64,000 nt of DNA, taken from NCBI GenBank assembly GCA_050331095.1, contig JBHJHE010000019.1:38483-102482 (forward strand), read 5' to 3'. The stretch comes from MED-G105 sp050331095. GTDB taxonomy: Bacteria; Pseudomonadota; Alphaproteobacteria; Caulobacterales; Parvularculaceae. Below the pieces are notes generated by a model. It was not told the origin of the DNA. It worked only from the letters and a program-made list of their open reading frames with translations, and did no database searches. Shown here in pieces: positions 7,516-17,418 of the stretch (position 1 is the first letter of the stretch; every line of letters starts with the position of its first letter). A program made the position numbers and the translations under genes.

Positions 7516-9351
7516 GTGGCGTTAAGACGAACCGGACGACGACGACTTGCGCCGGTTTTGGCGGCCGCGCCGGCCCTCGCCGGCGCGGCGCTGGCGCAGG
7601 ACAAGCCGGCCGATCCCCTCCCCGAACCGCCGAAGGCGCCCGCGGCGCCCAGCCGCTACGACGTCGACGTGGAGCTCATCGGGGCGCCGAAGGACCTGCG
7701 CGAACGCCTGAAGCTCGTCTCTCGCCTCGCCAACGGCGGGCGCGCGCCGCCGACGCGGGCGGCGATCCGGCAAATGGGCCGCAAGGACGCCGCGGTGATC
7801 GAAAGCGCGCTCAAGGCGTCCGGGCGTTACGCCGCGCGCGTCTCGTTCGAACTCGACGGGCCCCGCGCCGAAGGCGACGCGTCGGACGATCTGACGGCCC
7901 GCTTCAAGATCGACGCCGGTCCCGCCCACCGCATCGTCGCCCACGCGATCGTCTACGCCGACGCGACCGACGGGCCCCCGCGCGCCGACGCGCCGGCGGG
8001 CCTCGGCCTGAAGCTCGGAACCAACGCCGCCGGCGCGACGCTGCAGGAGAACCAGCGCAAGATCCTCGACGCCCTGTGGAGCGCGGGCTATCCGGGCGCG
8101 CGCAGCGTGTCGCGGCGCGCCGAAGCCACCGGAACCCCCGGCGAAGCGCGCGCGATCTACGTCTTCGAGACCGGCCCCGAGGCGACCTTCGGCGAGCTTG
8201 AGATCAGCGGCGCCGAGCAGACGAAGCCGACCTTTCTCGACAAACTCAAGACCTGGGAGACGGGCGCGCGGTTCGACCGCGCCAAACTCGTCGGCTACCG
8301 CGAGACCCTGTCGCAGACGGGTCTCTTTTCGTCCGTCGACGTCGACAACGGCTCGCCCGACGAGACCGGGCGCGCGCCAGTGCTCGTCGATCTCGACGAG
8401 CGCAAGCGCCGCACGATCGGCGTCGGCGCTTCGTTCTCCACCGTCGAAGGTCCGGGCGGACGGCTCTTTTTCGAGTACCGGAACCTCTTCGGCGCGGGCG
8501 AAAGCGCGCGGGCCGAAATCGAAGCGTCCGAGATCGAACAGGCGATCACGTTCGGCTTCGACAAGCCGCTGCCGACCCTGCCGGGCTCGGCGTTCGCGGC
8601 GTTCGAATTCGCCAACGAGACGACGAACGCGTTCGACGCGCGCACCGTCGCCGTCTCCGGCGGCGTCGCCAAGCGCTGGCTCGACGGCCGGCTGGAGACG
8701 CGTGCGGGCCTCGCGCTCGAGACCTCGCGGGTCGAGAGCGAGGACACTGACGAGCGCACGTTCTTCGTCTCCCTGCCCCTGTCGGCGGTGTGGAACACCG
8801 AAGACGACCCGTTGGCGCTCGAGAACGGCGAACGCGTCTCGTTGACGCTGACGCCCTTCACGGGCACCGAAACCTTCACCCGCGCCGAGCTCAACGCCCG
8901 CACCCGCACCCATGTGGGCGCGAACGACCGCTACACCGCCGCCTTCCGCGCGCGGCTCGGTTCGCTCTTCGGCGCGCCGTTCGACGACGTGCCGCAGAAC
9001 CAGCGCTTCTTCTCCGGCGGCGGATCGTCCGTACGCGGCTTCGATTTCCAGACCGTCGGGCCGCTTGACGAGGACGACAACCCGGTCGGCGGGCGCTCGG
9101 TCATCGAGGGCGCCGTCGAGCTGCGCGCGCGCACGATCGCCAACGTCCAACTCGCCGCTTTCCTCGACGCCGGCAGCGTTTCCGACCGGTCGGCGCCGGA
9201 CTTCGGCGGCGACTTCCTCGTCGGCGTCGGCGGCGGCGCGCGCTACTTGTCGCCGATCGGCCCGTTGCGCGTCGACGTCGCGTTTCCGCTCGACCGGCGC
9301 GAGTCCGACCGCGCGTGGCAATTGTTCATCTCGCTTGGTCAACCGTTCTAA
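7516..9351 (+). CDS. tamA: Outer-membrane assembly protein TamA (Omp85 family)
   Basis: 611 residues. A basic start and Ala-rich hydrophobic segment ending ALAQ form a signal peptide (about 1-27). POTRA-like domains follow, for example the FETGPEATFGELEISG region and FDRAKLVGYRETLSQTGLF. The C-terminal half is a surface-antigen beta barrel that contains GGGSSVRGF and RFFSGG, the Omp85 lid-loop motif, and ends in a terminal aromatic strand (LFISLGQPF). TamA inserts outer-membrane proteins together with the inner-membrane TamB, which starts 25 bases downstream. The start is GTG at 7516. No better upstream start is seen in frame. Confidence 0.88.
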   Translation: MALRRTGRRRLAPVLAAAPALAGAALAQDKPADPLPEPPKAPAAPSRYDVDVELIGAPKDLRERLKLVSRLANGGRAPPTRAAIRQMGRKDAAVIESALKASGRYAARVSFELDGPRAEGDASDDLTARFKIDAGPAHRIVAHAIVYADATDGPPRADAPAGLGLKLGTNAAGATLQENQRKILDALWSAGYPGARSVSRRAEATGTPGEARAIYVFETGPEATFGELEISGAEQTKPTFLDKLKTWETGARFDRAKLVGYRETLSQTGLFSSVDVDNGSPDETGRAPVLVDLDERKRRTIGVGASFSTVEGPGGRLFFEYRNLFGAGESARAEIEASEIEQAITFGFDKPLPTLPGSAFAAFEFANETTNAFDARTVAVSGGVAKRWLDGRLETRAGLALETSRVESEDTDERTFFVSLPLSAVWNTEDDPLALENGERVSLTLTPFTGTETFTRAELNARTRTHVGANDRYTAAFRARLGSLFGAPFDDVPQNQRFFSGGGSSVRGFDFQTVGPLDEDDNPVGGRSVIEGAVELRARTIANVQLAAFLDAGSVSDRSAPDFGGDFLVGVGGGARYLSPIGPLRVDVAFPLDRRESDRAWQLFISLGQPF

Positions 9352-9375
9352 CGCCTAAGGAGTTTTTCGCGCGCC

Positions 9376-12300
9376 ATGAAGAAAACGCTCCTGATCGTCG
9401 GGCTCTTGCTGTTAGGCGTCGTCGTCGTCGCGGCGTCGGCCGGATTCTTCGCCGTCGGCACGGACGCCGGCCGCACGCGGCTCGCCGCCTTCGCGGAGGC
9501 GCAAATCTCGACCGCCCTTGGCGGGGAGGCCCGGATCGGGTCGATCGGTCCGGGGCTGCCCTCGTCGCTTACGGTCACCGACGTCGTCCTCTCCGACGCC
9601 GAGGGCCCGTGGCTGCGGCTCCCGCGGGCGCGGCTCGTCTGGCGGCCCGCAGCGCTCCTCGGCGCCCGGCTCGTCGTCGAGGACATCGAGGTTGACGGCC
9701 TGTCGCTCCTGCGCCAGCCGCCGGCGAGCGACGCGCCGAAGGAGCCGAAACCGCCAAGCCCGCCGCCGTCCCTCGCGGATCTGCCGAAGGCGACGATCAA
9801 GACGCTGACGATCCGTGACATGACGATCGCCGAAGACGCCTTCGGCGCGCAGATGCGGCTCAACGCCAGCGGCGAAGCCGACGTCGGTCCCGAAGGCGCG
9901 CTGATCGAACTGACCGCGGCGACCGTCGACGAGGCCGACGCCGTGCGCGTCAGCTTGGAGATGGACCGGGGCGAGCGCCTCGCGATCGACGCCATCGTCG
10001 AAAGCGTCGGCGCCCTCGCCAAGCTCGCGTGCGGCCCCGTGCGCGTCTCGGCGACCGGCGGCGGGCCGGCCAACGCGCTCGCCGTCGATCTCAACCTTGA
10101 GGCGGGCGCCTATGGAACGGGTACGGCGCGCCTCGAAGCGGACGTCGTCAGCCTTGGCGAAGCCACGGCCATCGTGAACTTCGACTTCGGCGAGCGGCTC
10201 GCCGCGGTCGCCGACGCCGTCGGCCCGACGGCGCGCCTGCGCGCGACGGCGACCGCGACGGACGGCGGCGCGCGGATCGACCTCGCCGCCGCCGAGGCGG
10301 AGATCGGCCGGCTGAGCGGCGTCGCCGAGGCCGCGTTCGACGATGACGCGCTGCGCATCGCGAACTTCGAGGGCTCCTTCGCGCCGGGCGAACCGGGTGC
10401 GAACGACATCGCACAGGCGATCGAGACGTATGTGGGCGGACCGATCGACTTGTCCGCGAGCGCGTCGCCCGCCGGCGATGAATACGCCGTCGCGGTCAAC
10501 GCGTCAGGGCCGAAACTACGCGTCGCGCTTCGGGACGCCGTCAGCGATCTCGCAAGCAAGCTCTCCGGCGACGTCGAGGTCGGCGTCGCGAAGAACGACG
10601 CCCTGCCGGGTCCGCTGGCCGGCGGCGCGTCATTGGTCGCCAAACTGGAAGCGGACGCCGCATCGTTCGTATCCGTCACGGACGCGGCGGCGCGTCTCAC
10701 GGCGGGCGGCGCCTTCGACGGCAAGGCGCGGTACGACCTCGATCCCGCCGCCATCGACGTCGACGGCGCCCTCGTTGCGTCGAAAGCGTTCATCAACGGG
10801 CTCGTCGGCGACGGCGCGGTGACGGCGCGCGGCGGGTTCCGCGGGCGGGTGAAGGCCGCCGGCCCGCTCGACGATCTGACGCTGACCGCCTACGGCTCCG
10901 CGCCCGCCTTGTCCGCCCCCGGCGCAAACGGCGACGAGCCGGTTCGGATCTCGGACGCGACGTTCGAAGCCTCGTTCAAGGGCCTGCCCATGCGCCCGGA
11001 CGGCCGCCTGCGCGCGACGCCGGTCGACGGCGCCGGGGGGATCGACATGATCGTGCGCTCGCCGCGGGCGGAGGAGATCGTTGTGGAGAAATTGTCCGTG
11101 TCAGGCGCGCTCTTCGCGCTGACGGGCGACGGCTCGTGGCGGCTCGACGCGGGCTCGGGCCGCATCGACGCGCGCTTCGAGGGCGAGCCTGGCGCTACGC
11201 CCTGGCCGGGCGTCCCGCTCGAAGGGGCCGCGACGATATCCGGCGCGGCGAGCGCCGGGGACGACGGCGCCGCGACGCTAAAGGTCGAGGCCGATCGGCT
11301 CGTGTCGGCGAGCGCCGGCGTCGCCGGCCTGAAGCTCAACGCCGAAGGCCCGCGCAACGCGGTGCGGACCGAGATGTCCCTGACGCGCCTCGACGCCGGC
11401 GGGCTCGTCGTTCAGGACCTGGCGCTTGCGCTCCTTGCGGACCTCGCCGGCGATCCCTCGATCGACCTACAGGACTTCGCGGCGATCGTCGCCGATATCG
11501 CCGTAAAGACCCGCGCTCCCGCCAAGATCGCCTTCGCTGACGGCGTCACGATCGACGGTCTCGACCTCTCGATCGGCGATCGCGGCGCGGCGACGGCGGA
11601 CCTCGCCGTTTCGCCGACGCGCTGGCGGGTCGACGCGCGCGCCAGCGACGCGCCGCTTCCAGGGGCCCTCGCGCTTCTGGATTTCGACGTCGCGCTCGAT
11701 ACGGACGAAGCGACCGTCGCCCGCGGCTCGTTCCGCGCGAGCGCGATCAACCCGCCTGAAGACGACGACTCCCCCGTGCCGGCCGCGATCGGCGCCTCGT
11801 TCGAGTGGGACGGGCGCGAGGTCGCCATCCGTGACGACGACGCCGCGCCCGAGCTCGATTTCTCCGCGCGCGCGCCCGTCGCTCTAACGCGCGGCGAAGC
11901 GCTCGGCGTCGACGTCGCCGGCGACCTCACGGCGCAGGCGACGTTCGACGGCCGCGTCGAGGACTACGCGGCGTTCGCTCCGCCGGGACTTGAAACGCTC
12001 GAAGGCGCGTTGTCCCTCAAAGCCACGGCGAACGGCGCAATCGAGGCGCCCACGATCGACGCGACGCTGACCTTCGCCGACGGCGCCTATACGGAGCTTG
12101 CGAGCGGCGTCAGCTTCGTCGACATCGGCGCGGAACTGATCGCCAAGTACGCTGACGGCCTCGACGCGACGCTGTCGGCGCGCGCGGCCGGGGCCGGTCA
12201 GGAAGAGCCGTCGATCTTCGTCGACGGAACGCTGAACCGCCGGGCCGACGGCGCGAGCGCGACCGACGTGAGGCTCAGGCTCGACGACGCGTTGATCAGC

Positions 12301-13284
12301 GGCGGCCTGATTTCGCGCCTACAGGCCCACGGCGAGGTCGCGCTTACGGGCGCGCTGCCAGCGCCCGGCGCCGCCGAGGCGGGCCCCGCGCCGATGCGCA
12401 TCGCCGGGGAAATCGAGATCGACGCGCTCGACGTGGACCTTGCGCCGCCTAGCCCGAGCGCCGGCTTCGTGGACGTGACGCTTAAGGGCTTCGACGTCGG
12501 GGCTGACGCCAACGAACCGATCGATCTCGCGAGCGACGACGGCGCGCCGGCGCCGCCGCCGGACGCCATGCCCATCGGGCTCGACGTGAAGATCACGGCG
12601 CCGGACGAATTGTTCGTGCGCGGCTTCGGCCTCGAAACCGAATGGCGCGCGGACCTCTCCGTCAAAGGCACGAGCGTCGAGCCTCTGATCCTCGGCGCGG
12701 TCCGCGTGCGTCGCGGCACGCTCGACTTCGCCGGCCGGCGCTTCGACGTCACGCAAGGCGAAGCCGTCTTCGATCGCCTTACGCCGAACGACCCGTCGAT
12801 CAAGGTGCGCGCGGAGTACGAAACGCCGGAGGACGTGCTCGCGGCGATCGTCATCAGCGGACGCGCCACGGCGCCATCGCTGGGTCTTGAATCCAATCCG
12901 AGCCTGCCGCGCGAGGACATCATGGCGATCGTTCTCTTCGGCAAACCGGCGAACGAATTGTCCGCGCTCGAATCGCTTCAGGTGGCGCAAACGCTCGCGA
13001 GCCTCAGCGGCGTCGGGGGCGGCGGAGGTCCCGGCCTTACCGGCGGCGCGCGGTCCGCCCTCGGCCTCGACCTCTTGAACGTCGACTTCGTCGGCGGAGA
13101 CACAAATCTCGAGGTCGGAAAATACGTCGCCGACGGCCTTTTCGTCTCGGCGAACCAGAACGCCCGCGGCGACGGCGGCTCCGTGCGCGTCCAGTACGAG
13201 GTGAACCGCGCGATTACCGTAGAGGCGGAACTGCAGCAGGACGGCGACCAAACCGTATCCGCAAACTGGAAGCGCGACTTTTAG
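9376..13284 (+). CDS. tamB: Translocation and assembly module protein TamB
   Basis: 1302-residue AsmA-like/DUF490 protein. A single N-terminal membrane anchor (about 5-26) is followed by a very long stretch of repeated beta-strand sequence that would form the hydrophobic groove spanning the periplasm. The C-terminal TamB domain is clear: a DFAGRRFDVTQGEAVFD strand region, LPREDIMAIVLFGK, a Gly-rich loop near residue 1215 and a final strand ending WKRDF. TamB works with TamA in outer-membrane protein assembly and has been linked to phospholipid transport. AAGGAG lies about 15 bases before the ATG. Sequence is rich in Asp, Ala and Gly, in line with the genome. Cotranscribed with tamA. Confidence 0.9.
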   Translation: MKKTLLIVGLLLLGVVVVAASAGFFAVGTDAGRTRLAAFAEAQISTALGGEARIGSIGPGLPSSLTVTDVVLSDAEGPWLRLPRARLVWRPAALLGARLVVEDIEVDGLSLLRQPPASDAPKEPKPPSPPPSLADLPKATIKTLTIRDMTIAEDAFGAQMRLNASGEADVGPEGALIELTAATVDEADAVRVSLEMDRGERLAIDAIVESVGALAKLACGPVRVSATGGGPANALAVDLNLEAGAYGTGTARLEADVVSLGEATAIVNFDFGERLAAVADAVGPTARLRATATATDGGARIDLAAAEAEIGRLSGVAEAAFDDDALRIANFEGSFAPGEPGANDIAQAIETYVGGPIDLSASASPAGDEYAVAVNASGPKLRVALRDAVSDLASKLSGDVEVGVAKNDALPGPLAGGASLVAKLEADAASFVSVTDAAARLTAGGAFDGKARYDLDPAAIDVDGALVASKAFINGLVGDGAVTARGGFRGRVKAAGPLDDLTLTAYGSAPALSAPGANGDEPVRISDATFEASFKGLPMRPDGRLRATPVDGAGGIDMIVRSPRAEEIVVEKLSVSGALFALTGDGSWRLDAGSGRIDARFEGEPGATPWPGVPLEGAATISGAASAGDDGAATLKVEADRLVSASAGVAGLKLNAEGPRNAVRTEMSLTRLDAGGLVVQDLALALLADLAGDPSIDLQDFAAIVADIAVKTRAPAKIAFADGVTIDGLDLSIGDRGAATADLAVSPTRWRVDARASDAPLPGALALLDFDVALDTDEATVARGSFRASAINPPEDDDSPVPAAIGASFEWDGREVAIRDDDAAPELDFSARAPVALTRGEALGVDVAGDLTAQATFDGRVEDYAAFAPPGLETLEGALSLKATANGAIEAPTIDATLTFADGAYTELASGVSFVDIGAELIAKYADGLDATLSARAAGAGQEEPSIFVDGTLNRRADGASATDVRLRLDDALISGGLISRLQAHGEVALTGALPAPGAAEAGPAPMRIAGEIEIDALDVDLAPPSPSAGFVDVTLKGFDVGADANEPIDLASDDGAPAPPPDAMPIGLDVKITAPDELFVRGFGLETEWRADLSVKGTSVEPLILGAVRVRRGTLDFAGRRFDVTQGEAVFDRLTPNDPSIKVRAEYETPEDVLAAIVISGRATAPSLGLESNPSLPREDIMAIVLFGKPANELSALESLQVAQTLASLSGVGGGGGPGLTGGARSALGLDLLNVDFVGGDTNLEVGKYVADGLFVSANQNARGDGGSVRVQYEVNRAITVEAELQQDGDQTVSANWKRDF

Positions 13285-13303
13285 GCGCGCTCTTCGGGCG
13301 CGC

Positions 13304-13768
13304 TCAAGTTGGCAACCGGTAGACGTTGATCCACAAATTGCTAAGGGCGCGGATGGTCTTGTTAAGGTCCGCGCTCTTCAGCGGTTTGCAGACATAGCCG
13401 TTAGCGTGGTTCTTATAGCAGGCGTCGACGTCCGCGTTTCGGTCGGAACTCGAAATCATCACGACCTGGATCGACCGCGCTTTCGGGTCCTGCTTTATCG
13501 CCTTTAGGACTTCGATGCCGGAAACGTCGGGCATCTTGACGTCGAGAAGGCACGCATGCGGACGTTTTGCGCCCACGTGACGGCCGGCGCCGTTGATGAA
13601 GTCTAAGGCGTCGCGGCCGCCGTCGCACTCGTGGAGCGTCACGTCCGCGTCGGCGCGGCCGAAGGCGTAGCCGATGAGCTGCCGATCGATCGCGTCGTCG
13701 TCCACGACGAGTACGCGCAACGGCTCGTGCGATCTATGACGCGTATCCGCGATCATGGTCGAGGTCAC
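13304..13768 (-). CDS. Single-domain response regulator (Rcp1-like)
   Basis: 154-residue stand-alone receiver. Acidic pocket VVDDD at about 21-25, phosphoacceptor Asp76 in LLDVKMP, Ser/Thr switch in MISSSD and Lys128 in VCKPL are all present, so it should be phosphorylated. No output domain follows. The GTG start at 13768 overlaps the TGA of the kinase gene as GTGA, showing coupled translation with the histidine kinase. An ATG at 13756 is an alternative. The family resembles the small regulators that pair with phytochrome-like or hybrid PAS kinases, and its partner should be the adjacent kinase. It ends 20 bases before the convergent tamB stop. Confidence 0.85.
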   Translation of the reverse strand: MTSTMIADTRHRSHEPLRVLVVDDDAIDRQLIGYAFGRADADVTLHECDGGRDALDFINGAGRHVGAKRPHACLLDVKMPDVSGIEVLKAIKQDPKARSIQVVMISSSDRNADVDACYKNHANGYVCKPLKSADLNKTIRALSNLWINVYRLPT

Positions 13769-16700
13769 TCCGCAGCATAAGTCGTCGGCGAAGTTTCGCT
13801 TCGCGCGATTGGCAACGATATCAGGAACTTCGCGCCAAATTCATAAGCGCGATCGAGTTCAATTTCGCCGTTGTGAAGTTCGCAAATCCGGCGACAAGTC
13901 GCAAGACCGACGCCGAGCCCGGGGATCTCGTCTTCCGAATGAAGGCGCTGAAATAACTTGAATATTTTTTCTGCATGCGTCTTTTTGACGCCAATGCCAT
14001 TGTCGGCGACGCTAATGCGCGCCACGGCGTCGTCTCGTTTCGCTTCCGAGCGGATGACGATGGCGAGCGTCGCATCGGCCCGACGATATTTTAATGAATT
14101 TCCGATCATATTCTGGAAAAGACGTATAATGAGGGTTTCGTCGCCGACGATCGACGGCAATTCGTCAATGCGCAACGTCGCGCCGGCCGCATCAACCTCC
14201 GACTGGAGGTACTCGGCCGCCTTGCGCGCGCACGCCGCAGGATCGAGGGCGCGGAACTCCCTGGGGGCGCGATCGAGGCGGGCGTAATCCAGCAGCCCCT
14301 CGATCATGTCGGACATGGCGTCGGCGCCCTCGGCGATCATTTTGAGGTAGACGTCGGCGTCGCGCGACTTAAGCCCGGCGACCTCGTCGCGCAGGAATTC
14401 GCTGAATTGATTGATGTGTCGCAACGGCGCGCGCAGGTCGTGCGCGACGACCGATGCGAACTGCTCAAGATCGCGGTTCGAAATCGCGAGCTGGCGGGAG
14501 CGTTCGCGCAGGTTCTGCACAGCCGCCGCGCGCTCGGCGTTCTCAACGACGCGCACGAAGGCGAACCGCCGCCCGCCGTCTTCGACGATGGTGACGAAAA
14601 CGTCCGCCTTCGCCGCGATCTGTGAGGGGTCGAACACGACGACGTCGCGCCGGACGACATCGTCGCCGAGCCGCGCCTCCCCGAACCAGTCGAGCCAATT
14701 TTTTTCCGTCCACTCCGGCGTCAGCCGCGCAATGCGCACGCCAGTGGGCAGGTCGAGGTCGCGTCGATAGCCAAGGCGCGCCTTCGCGCCAGCGTTGGCG
14801 TAGAGCGCGTCGCCCGTCTCCGCGTCGACGAGAACGACGGCCGTGTCGGAGGCGCGGACGGCCTTCGCGAGGGCGCGATCGACGGCGGCGAGGTTCGCGG
14901 CTTCGTCATAGTACTTCGTCACGTCACGGATCGTAAGCGCGAAGCCTGCGGGCGCGCCCCGCCTGTCCGTCGTCGGTTCGAACGTCGCCGCGAGCCGCGC
15001 CCGCCGCCCGTCGGCCAACGCGTCCTCGATGACGAAGCTCTGCCGCTCGCCGCCTATGGCGGCCGCGACCCGCGGCGCCGCCGCTTCGTAAATCTCCGAC
15101 GGCATGGTCTCGCGCAGCGCCCGTCCGATCGCGTCGTCGAACGCGACGCCGAAATAGGTCTCATACGCATGGTTGACGTACCGGAGGCGCCCGTCGGCGT
15201 CGACGAAGCCGGCCATCGACGGCGAGGCGCGCAACACCGCGGTCAGGATCTCGTCGCGCTCGCGAACTTCAAGCTCGCTGCGCGCGACGGCGTCGACGTC
15301 GACGCCGGCGACGCGCCAGGCGACGCGGGCGTGGTCGTCGCCGAGGGGCGACGGTCCCAAGGCGGCGTTGACGCGAACATGGCGATAGCCGCCATGCTCG
15401 CGGCTCCAGATCCGCACGACGCAGTTGAACTCGCCGGCGTCGGCGTCGCCCGAGCCGTTGTCGCCCGCACCGCCCTGGCCTCCGCGCCGTTGACCGGCGT
15501 GACGTTGGTCGGCCCCGACGAAACGCATCGCAAGGGCCCGCCGATCGTCGGGGTGCGCCGCGGCGAGGAGTTGGATTGGACGGCGCGCCCGCGCGGCCCG
15601 CTCGCCCAGGAAATCATCGACGCCGAGCATGGCGTCGATCGACGACAAGTTGCGGCTGACTTCGACGAAGAAGGCGTTCGAGACGTTGCGGATCACCTCG
15701 AGCATCTGCGCGTTGCGCCGGGCCTCGGTCTCGGCTTCGCGCAACGAACCGATATTAATCACCGTCAGGACTGCGCCCGGCCGCCGGGCGTAGGGCGCGG
15801 CGCGCACTAGCCATGCCGCGCCTTCTCGGTCGCGCGTCTCCCGCTCGACGCTGGCCTCGGCGGCGATCGCTTCGCGCACGAGCGCCGACGGGTCGAAATC
15901 TTCGAATGGCGAGCGAAAGGTGCTGAGCGGCCGGCCGAGGTCGGCGTCGGCGAGGTTGAAGAGTTCGCCCGGCAGCATCGTGTAGCGGTCGATGTTGAGG
16001 CGGCCGTCCAGGAAGATCACGCCGACGTCGGTCGAACCCAAAAGCAGATCGAGATCGTCGCTGAGGCGCGTCAGCTCCTCGTTCTGGTGGTGGTACTCGG
16101 CGTTGACGGAGTACAACTCCTCATTGACGGAGCTCAGTTCTTCATTCGTAGACTGAAGCTCCTCGTTCGAGGACATCAGCTCTTCGTTCGACGCCTGAAG
16201 CTCTTCGTTCGTTGTTTCGATCTGCTCGATCGTCGACTGCAGGGCTTCCCGCGTGCGAGCGAGCTCGCGCTCCAACTCGTCGATGCGCGCCTGGGCCAAC
16301 GCGTCGCCGCCGACGACCGTCGCGACGGCCTCGCCGTCCGCGGGCGCGTCAGCGGCGTTCTCGATCGCCGCGATGACGTAACTCGGCCGCTCGTCGCCTT
16401 CCGCGGCGAGGGGCTTGATCACGAGATCGACGCTCGCCCCGCCGCGGGCGCTCTCTTCAACGGCGTGGGGCGCGCGGGCGAGCTTCACGCGCGAAAAACG
16501 GATCGGCTTGCCGTCCGCGAGAGCGCGCTCGACGCCGGCGACGATCGGCGTTTTCAGCGCCGGGTCGACCATCTCCGCAACGTCGAGATTGGCGACGCCC
16601 TCCGGCGTGAAGAGGTACCGGCGCGCGTCGCCGAACGTGTGCAGGAGCTCGCGCTCTTGAGAGATGAGAAGGCTTGGCGGCGCGTATTCGCGCAGCAACG

Positions 16701-17370
16701 CAGCGTAGGCCGGCTGCAACGCGGTCTCGCGCCGACGGGCGCCGAGCCGCGGCGTGACCTGGCTCGCCTCGGCCGGCGGCGTCCCGCGCGAAAAATGAAA
16801 CGACGGGTTGAGGGGGCGCGACGCCGTGCGGCGGAAGACGCGGTTGCGCGCGTCGACGATTTCAAACGCGTTGCGCTGTCCGCCAACGGTTTCGCTGGGC
16901 CCGAGAAACAGCCAACCGCGCTCGAGGAGGCCGAACGCGAAATTGCTGACGATCTTTTGCTGCGCCTCAAGGGAAAAGTAGATGAGGAGGTTGCGGCAGG
17001 CGACGAGGTCAAGCCGCGTGAACGGCGGGTCGCCCAACACGTCATGGGGGGCGAAGACGATCATTTTACGGATGAACGGCGCGACGACGCTCTTCGTCTC
17101 GCCGGGCCGCGGCGCGAAGAAGCGTTCGCGGAAACCCTTCGGCAGCGCCTTCAGCCGCTCATTGTCGTACTCCCCGCGCCCGGCGAACGCCAGATGTTCG
17201 CGTTTGACGTCGGTGGCGAAGATCTGGATGTCCACCGGGCTCGGCAGATCCTCCAACGCCTTGGCGAACAGCATGGCGAGGGAATACGGCTCCTCGCCGG
17301 TGGCGCAGCCCGGCGACCAGATGCGGATCGGCCGCCCGGCGGCCTGCGCGCGTCGGATAATGTCGGGCAC
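13765..17370 (-). CDS. CheR methyltransferase-PAS-histidine kinase, downstream part of an interrupted CheB/CheR/kinase fusion
   Basis: 1201 residues from GTG 17370, in the same frame as the CheB-encoding piece at 17416-18237. A TAG at 17418-17416 separates them. Order: CheR SAM-binding domain (PGCATGEEPYSLAM, then ACRNLLIYF), a coiled coil at about 365-440 built from repeated NEEL units, several PAS domains including one with a Gly/Gln/Asp-rich low-complexity insert, a HisKA domain with phosphorylatable His977 in VAHDLRAPLR, and an ATPase domain with N box (FQNMIGNSLKYRR) and G box (VADNGIG). Complete relatives begin with CheB and carry FFRD straight after GVT-x. That motif is encoded here (FFRDEAAFDV) but lies upstream of any start codon. 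No ribosome site precedes GTG 17370. Followed by a coupled response regulator. Confidence 0.75.
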   Translation of the reverse strand: MPDIIRRAQAAGRPIRIWSPGCATGEEPYSLAMLFAKALEDLPSPVDIQIFATDVKREHLAFAGRGEYDNERLKALPKGFRERFFAPRPGETKSVVAPFIRKMIVFAPHDVLGDPPFTRLDLVACRNLLIYFSLEAQQKIVSNFAFGLLERGWLFLGPSETVGGQRNAFEIVDARNRVFRRTASRPLNPSFHFSRGTPPAEASQVTPRLGARRRETALQPAYAALLREYAPPSLLISQERELLHTFGDARRYLFTPEGVANLDVAEMVDPALKTPIVAGVERALADGKPIRFSRVKLARAPHAVEESARGGASVDLVIKPLAAEGDERPSYVIAAIENAADAPADGEAVATVVGGDALAQARIDELERELARTREALQSTIEQIETTNEELQASNEELMSSNEELQSTNEELSSVNEELYSVNAEYHHQNEELTRLSDDLDLLLGSTDVGVIFLDGRLNIDRYTMLPGELFNLADADLGRPLSTFRSPFEDFDPSALVREAIAAEASVERETRDREGAAWLVRAAPYARRPGAVLTVINIGSLREAETEARRNAQMLEVIRNVSNAFFVEVSRNLSSIDAMLGVDDFLGERAARARRPIQLLAAAHPDDRRALAMRFVGADQRHAGQRRGGQGGAGDNGSGDADAGEFNCVVRIWSREHGGYRHVRVNAALGPSPLGDDHARVAWRVAGVDVDAVARSELEVRERDEILTAVLRASPSMAGFVDADGRLRYVNHAYETYFGVAFDDAIGRALRETMPSEIYEAAAPRVAAAIGGERQSFVIEDALADGRRARLAATFEPTTDRRGAPAGFALTIRDVTKYYDEAANLAAVDRALAKAVRASDTAVVLVDAETGDALYANAGAKARLGYRRDLDLPTGVRIARLTPEWTEKNWLDWFGEARLGDDVVRRDVVVFDPSQIAAKADVFVTIVEDGGRRFAFVRVVENAERAAAVQNLRERSRQLAISNRDLEQFASVVAHDLRAPLRHINQFSEFLRDEVAGLKSRDADVYLKMIAEGADAMSDMIEGLLDYARLDRAPREFRALDPAACARKAAEYLQSEVDAAGATLRIDELPSIVGDETLIIRLFQNMIGNSLKYRRADATLAIVIRSEAKRDDAVARISVADNGIGVKKTHAEKIFKLFQRLHSEDEIPGLGVGLATCRRICELHNGEIELDRAYEFGAKFLISLPIARSETSPTTYAAE

Positions 17371-17415
17371 GGCCTGTTCGCGGATAACGTCGAAAGCGGC
17401 CTCGTCGCGGAAGAA

Positions 17416-17418
17416 CTA
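17416..17418 (-). other. In-frame TAG splitting the CheB/CheR/PAS kinase fusion
   Basis: Codon 274 of the 1491-codon frame is TAG, between GVT and FFRD. Reading through gives an unbroken family sequence on both sides, with no frameshift. One base change from CAG, GAG, AAG, TAC, TAT or TGG would produce it. Known stops in this window include TAG (2516-3250, tamB, slcC, the ECF sigma gene), so the codon is not reassigned. Confidence 0.85.

Noticed and set aside
17416..17418. TAG as a recoded amino acid (pyrrolysine or reassigned stop)
   Set aside because: Other genes in the window end normally at TAG, no pyl genes are seen, and the site is not one where such recoding is known.
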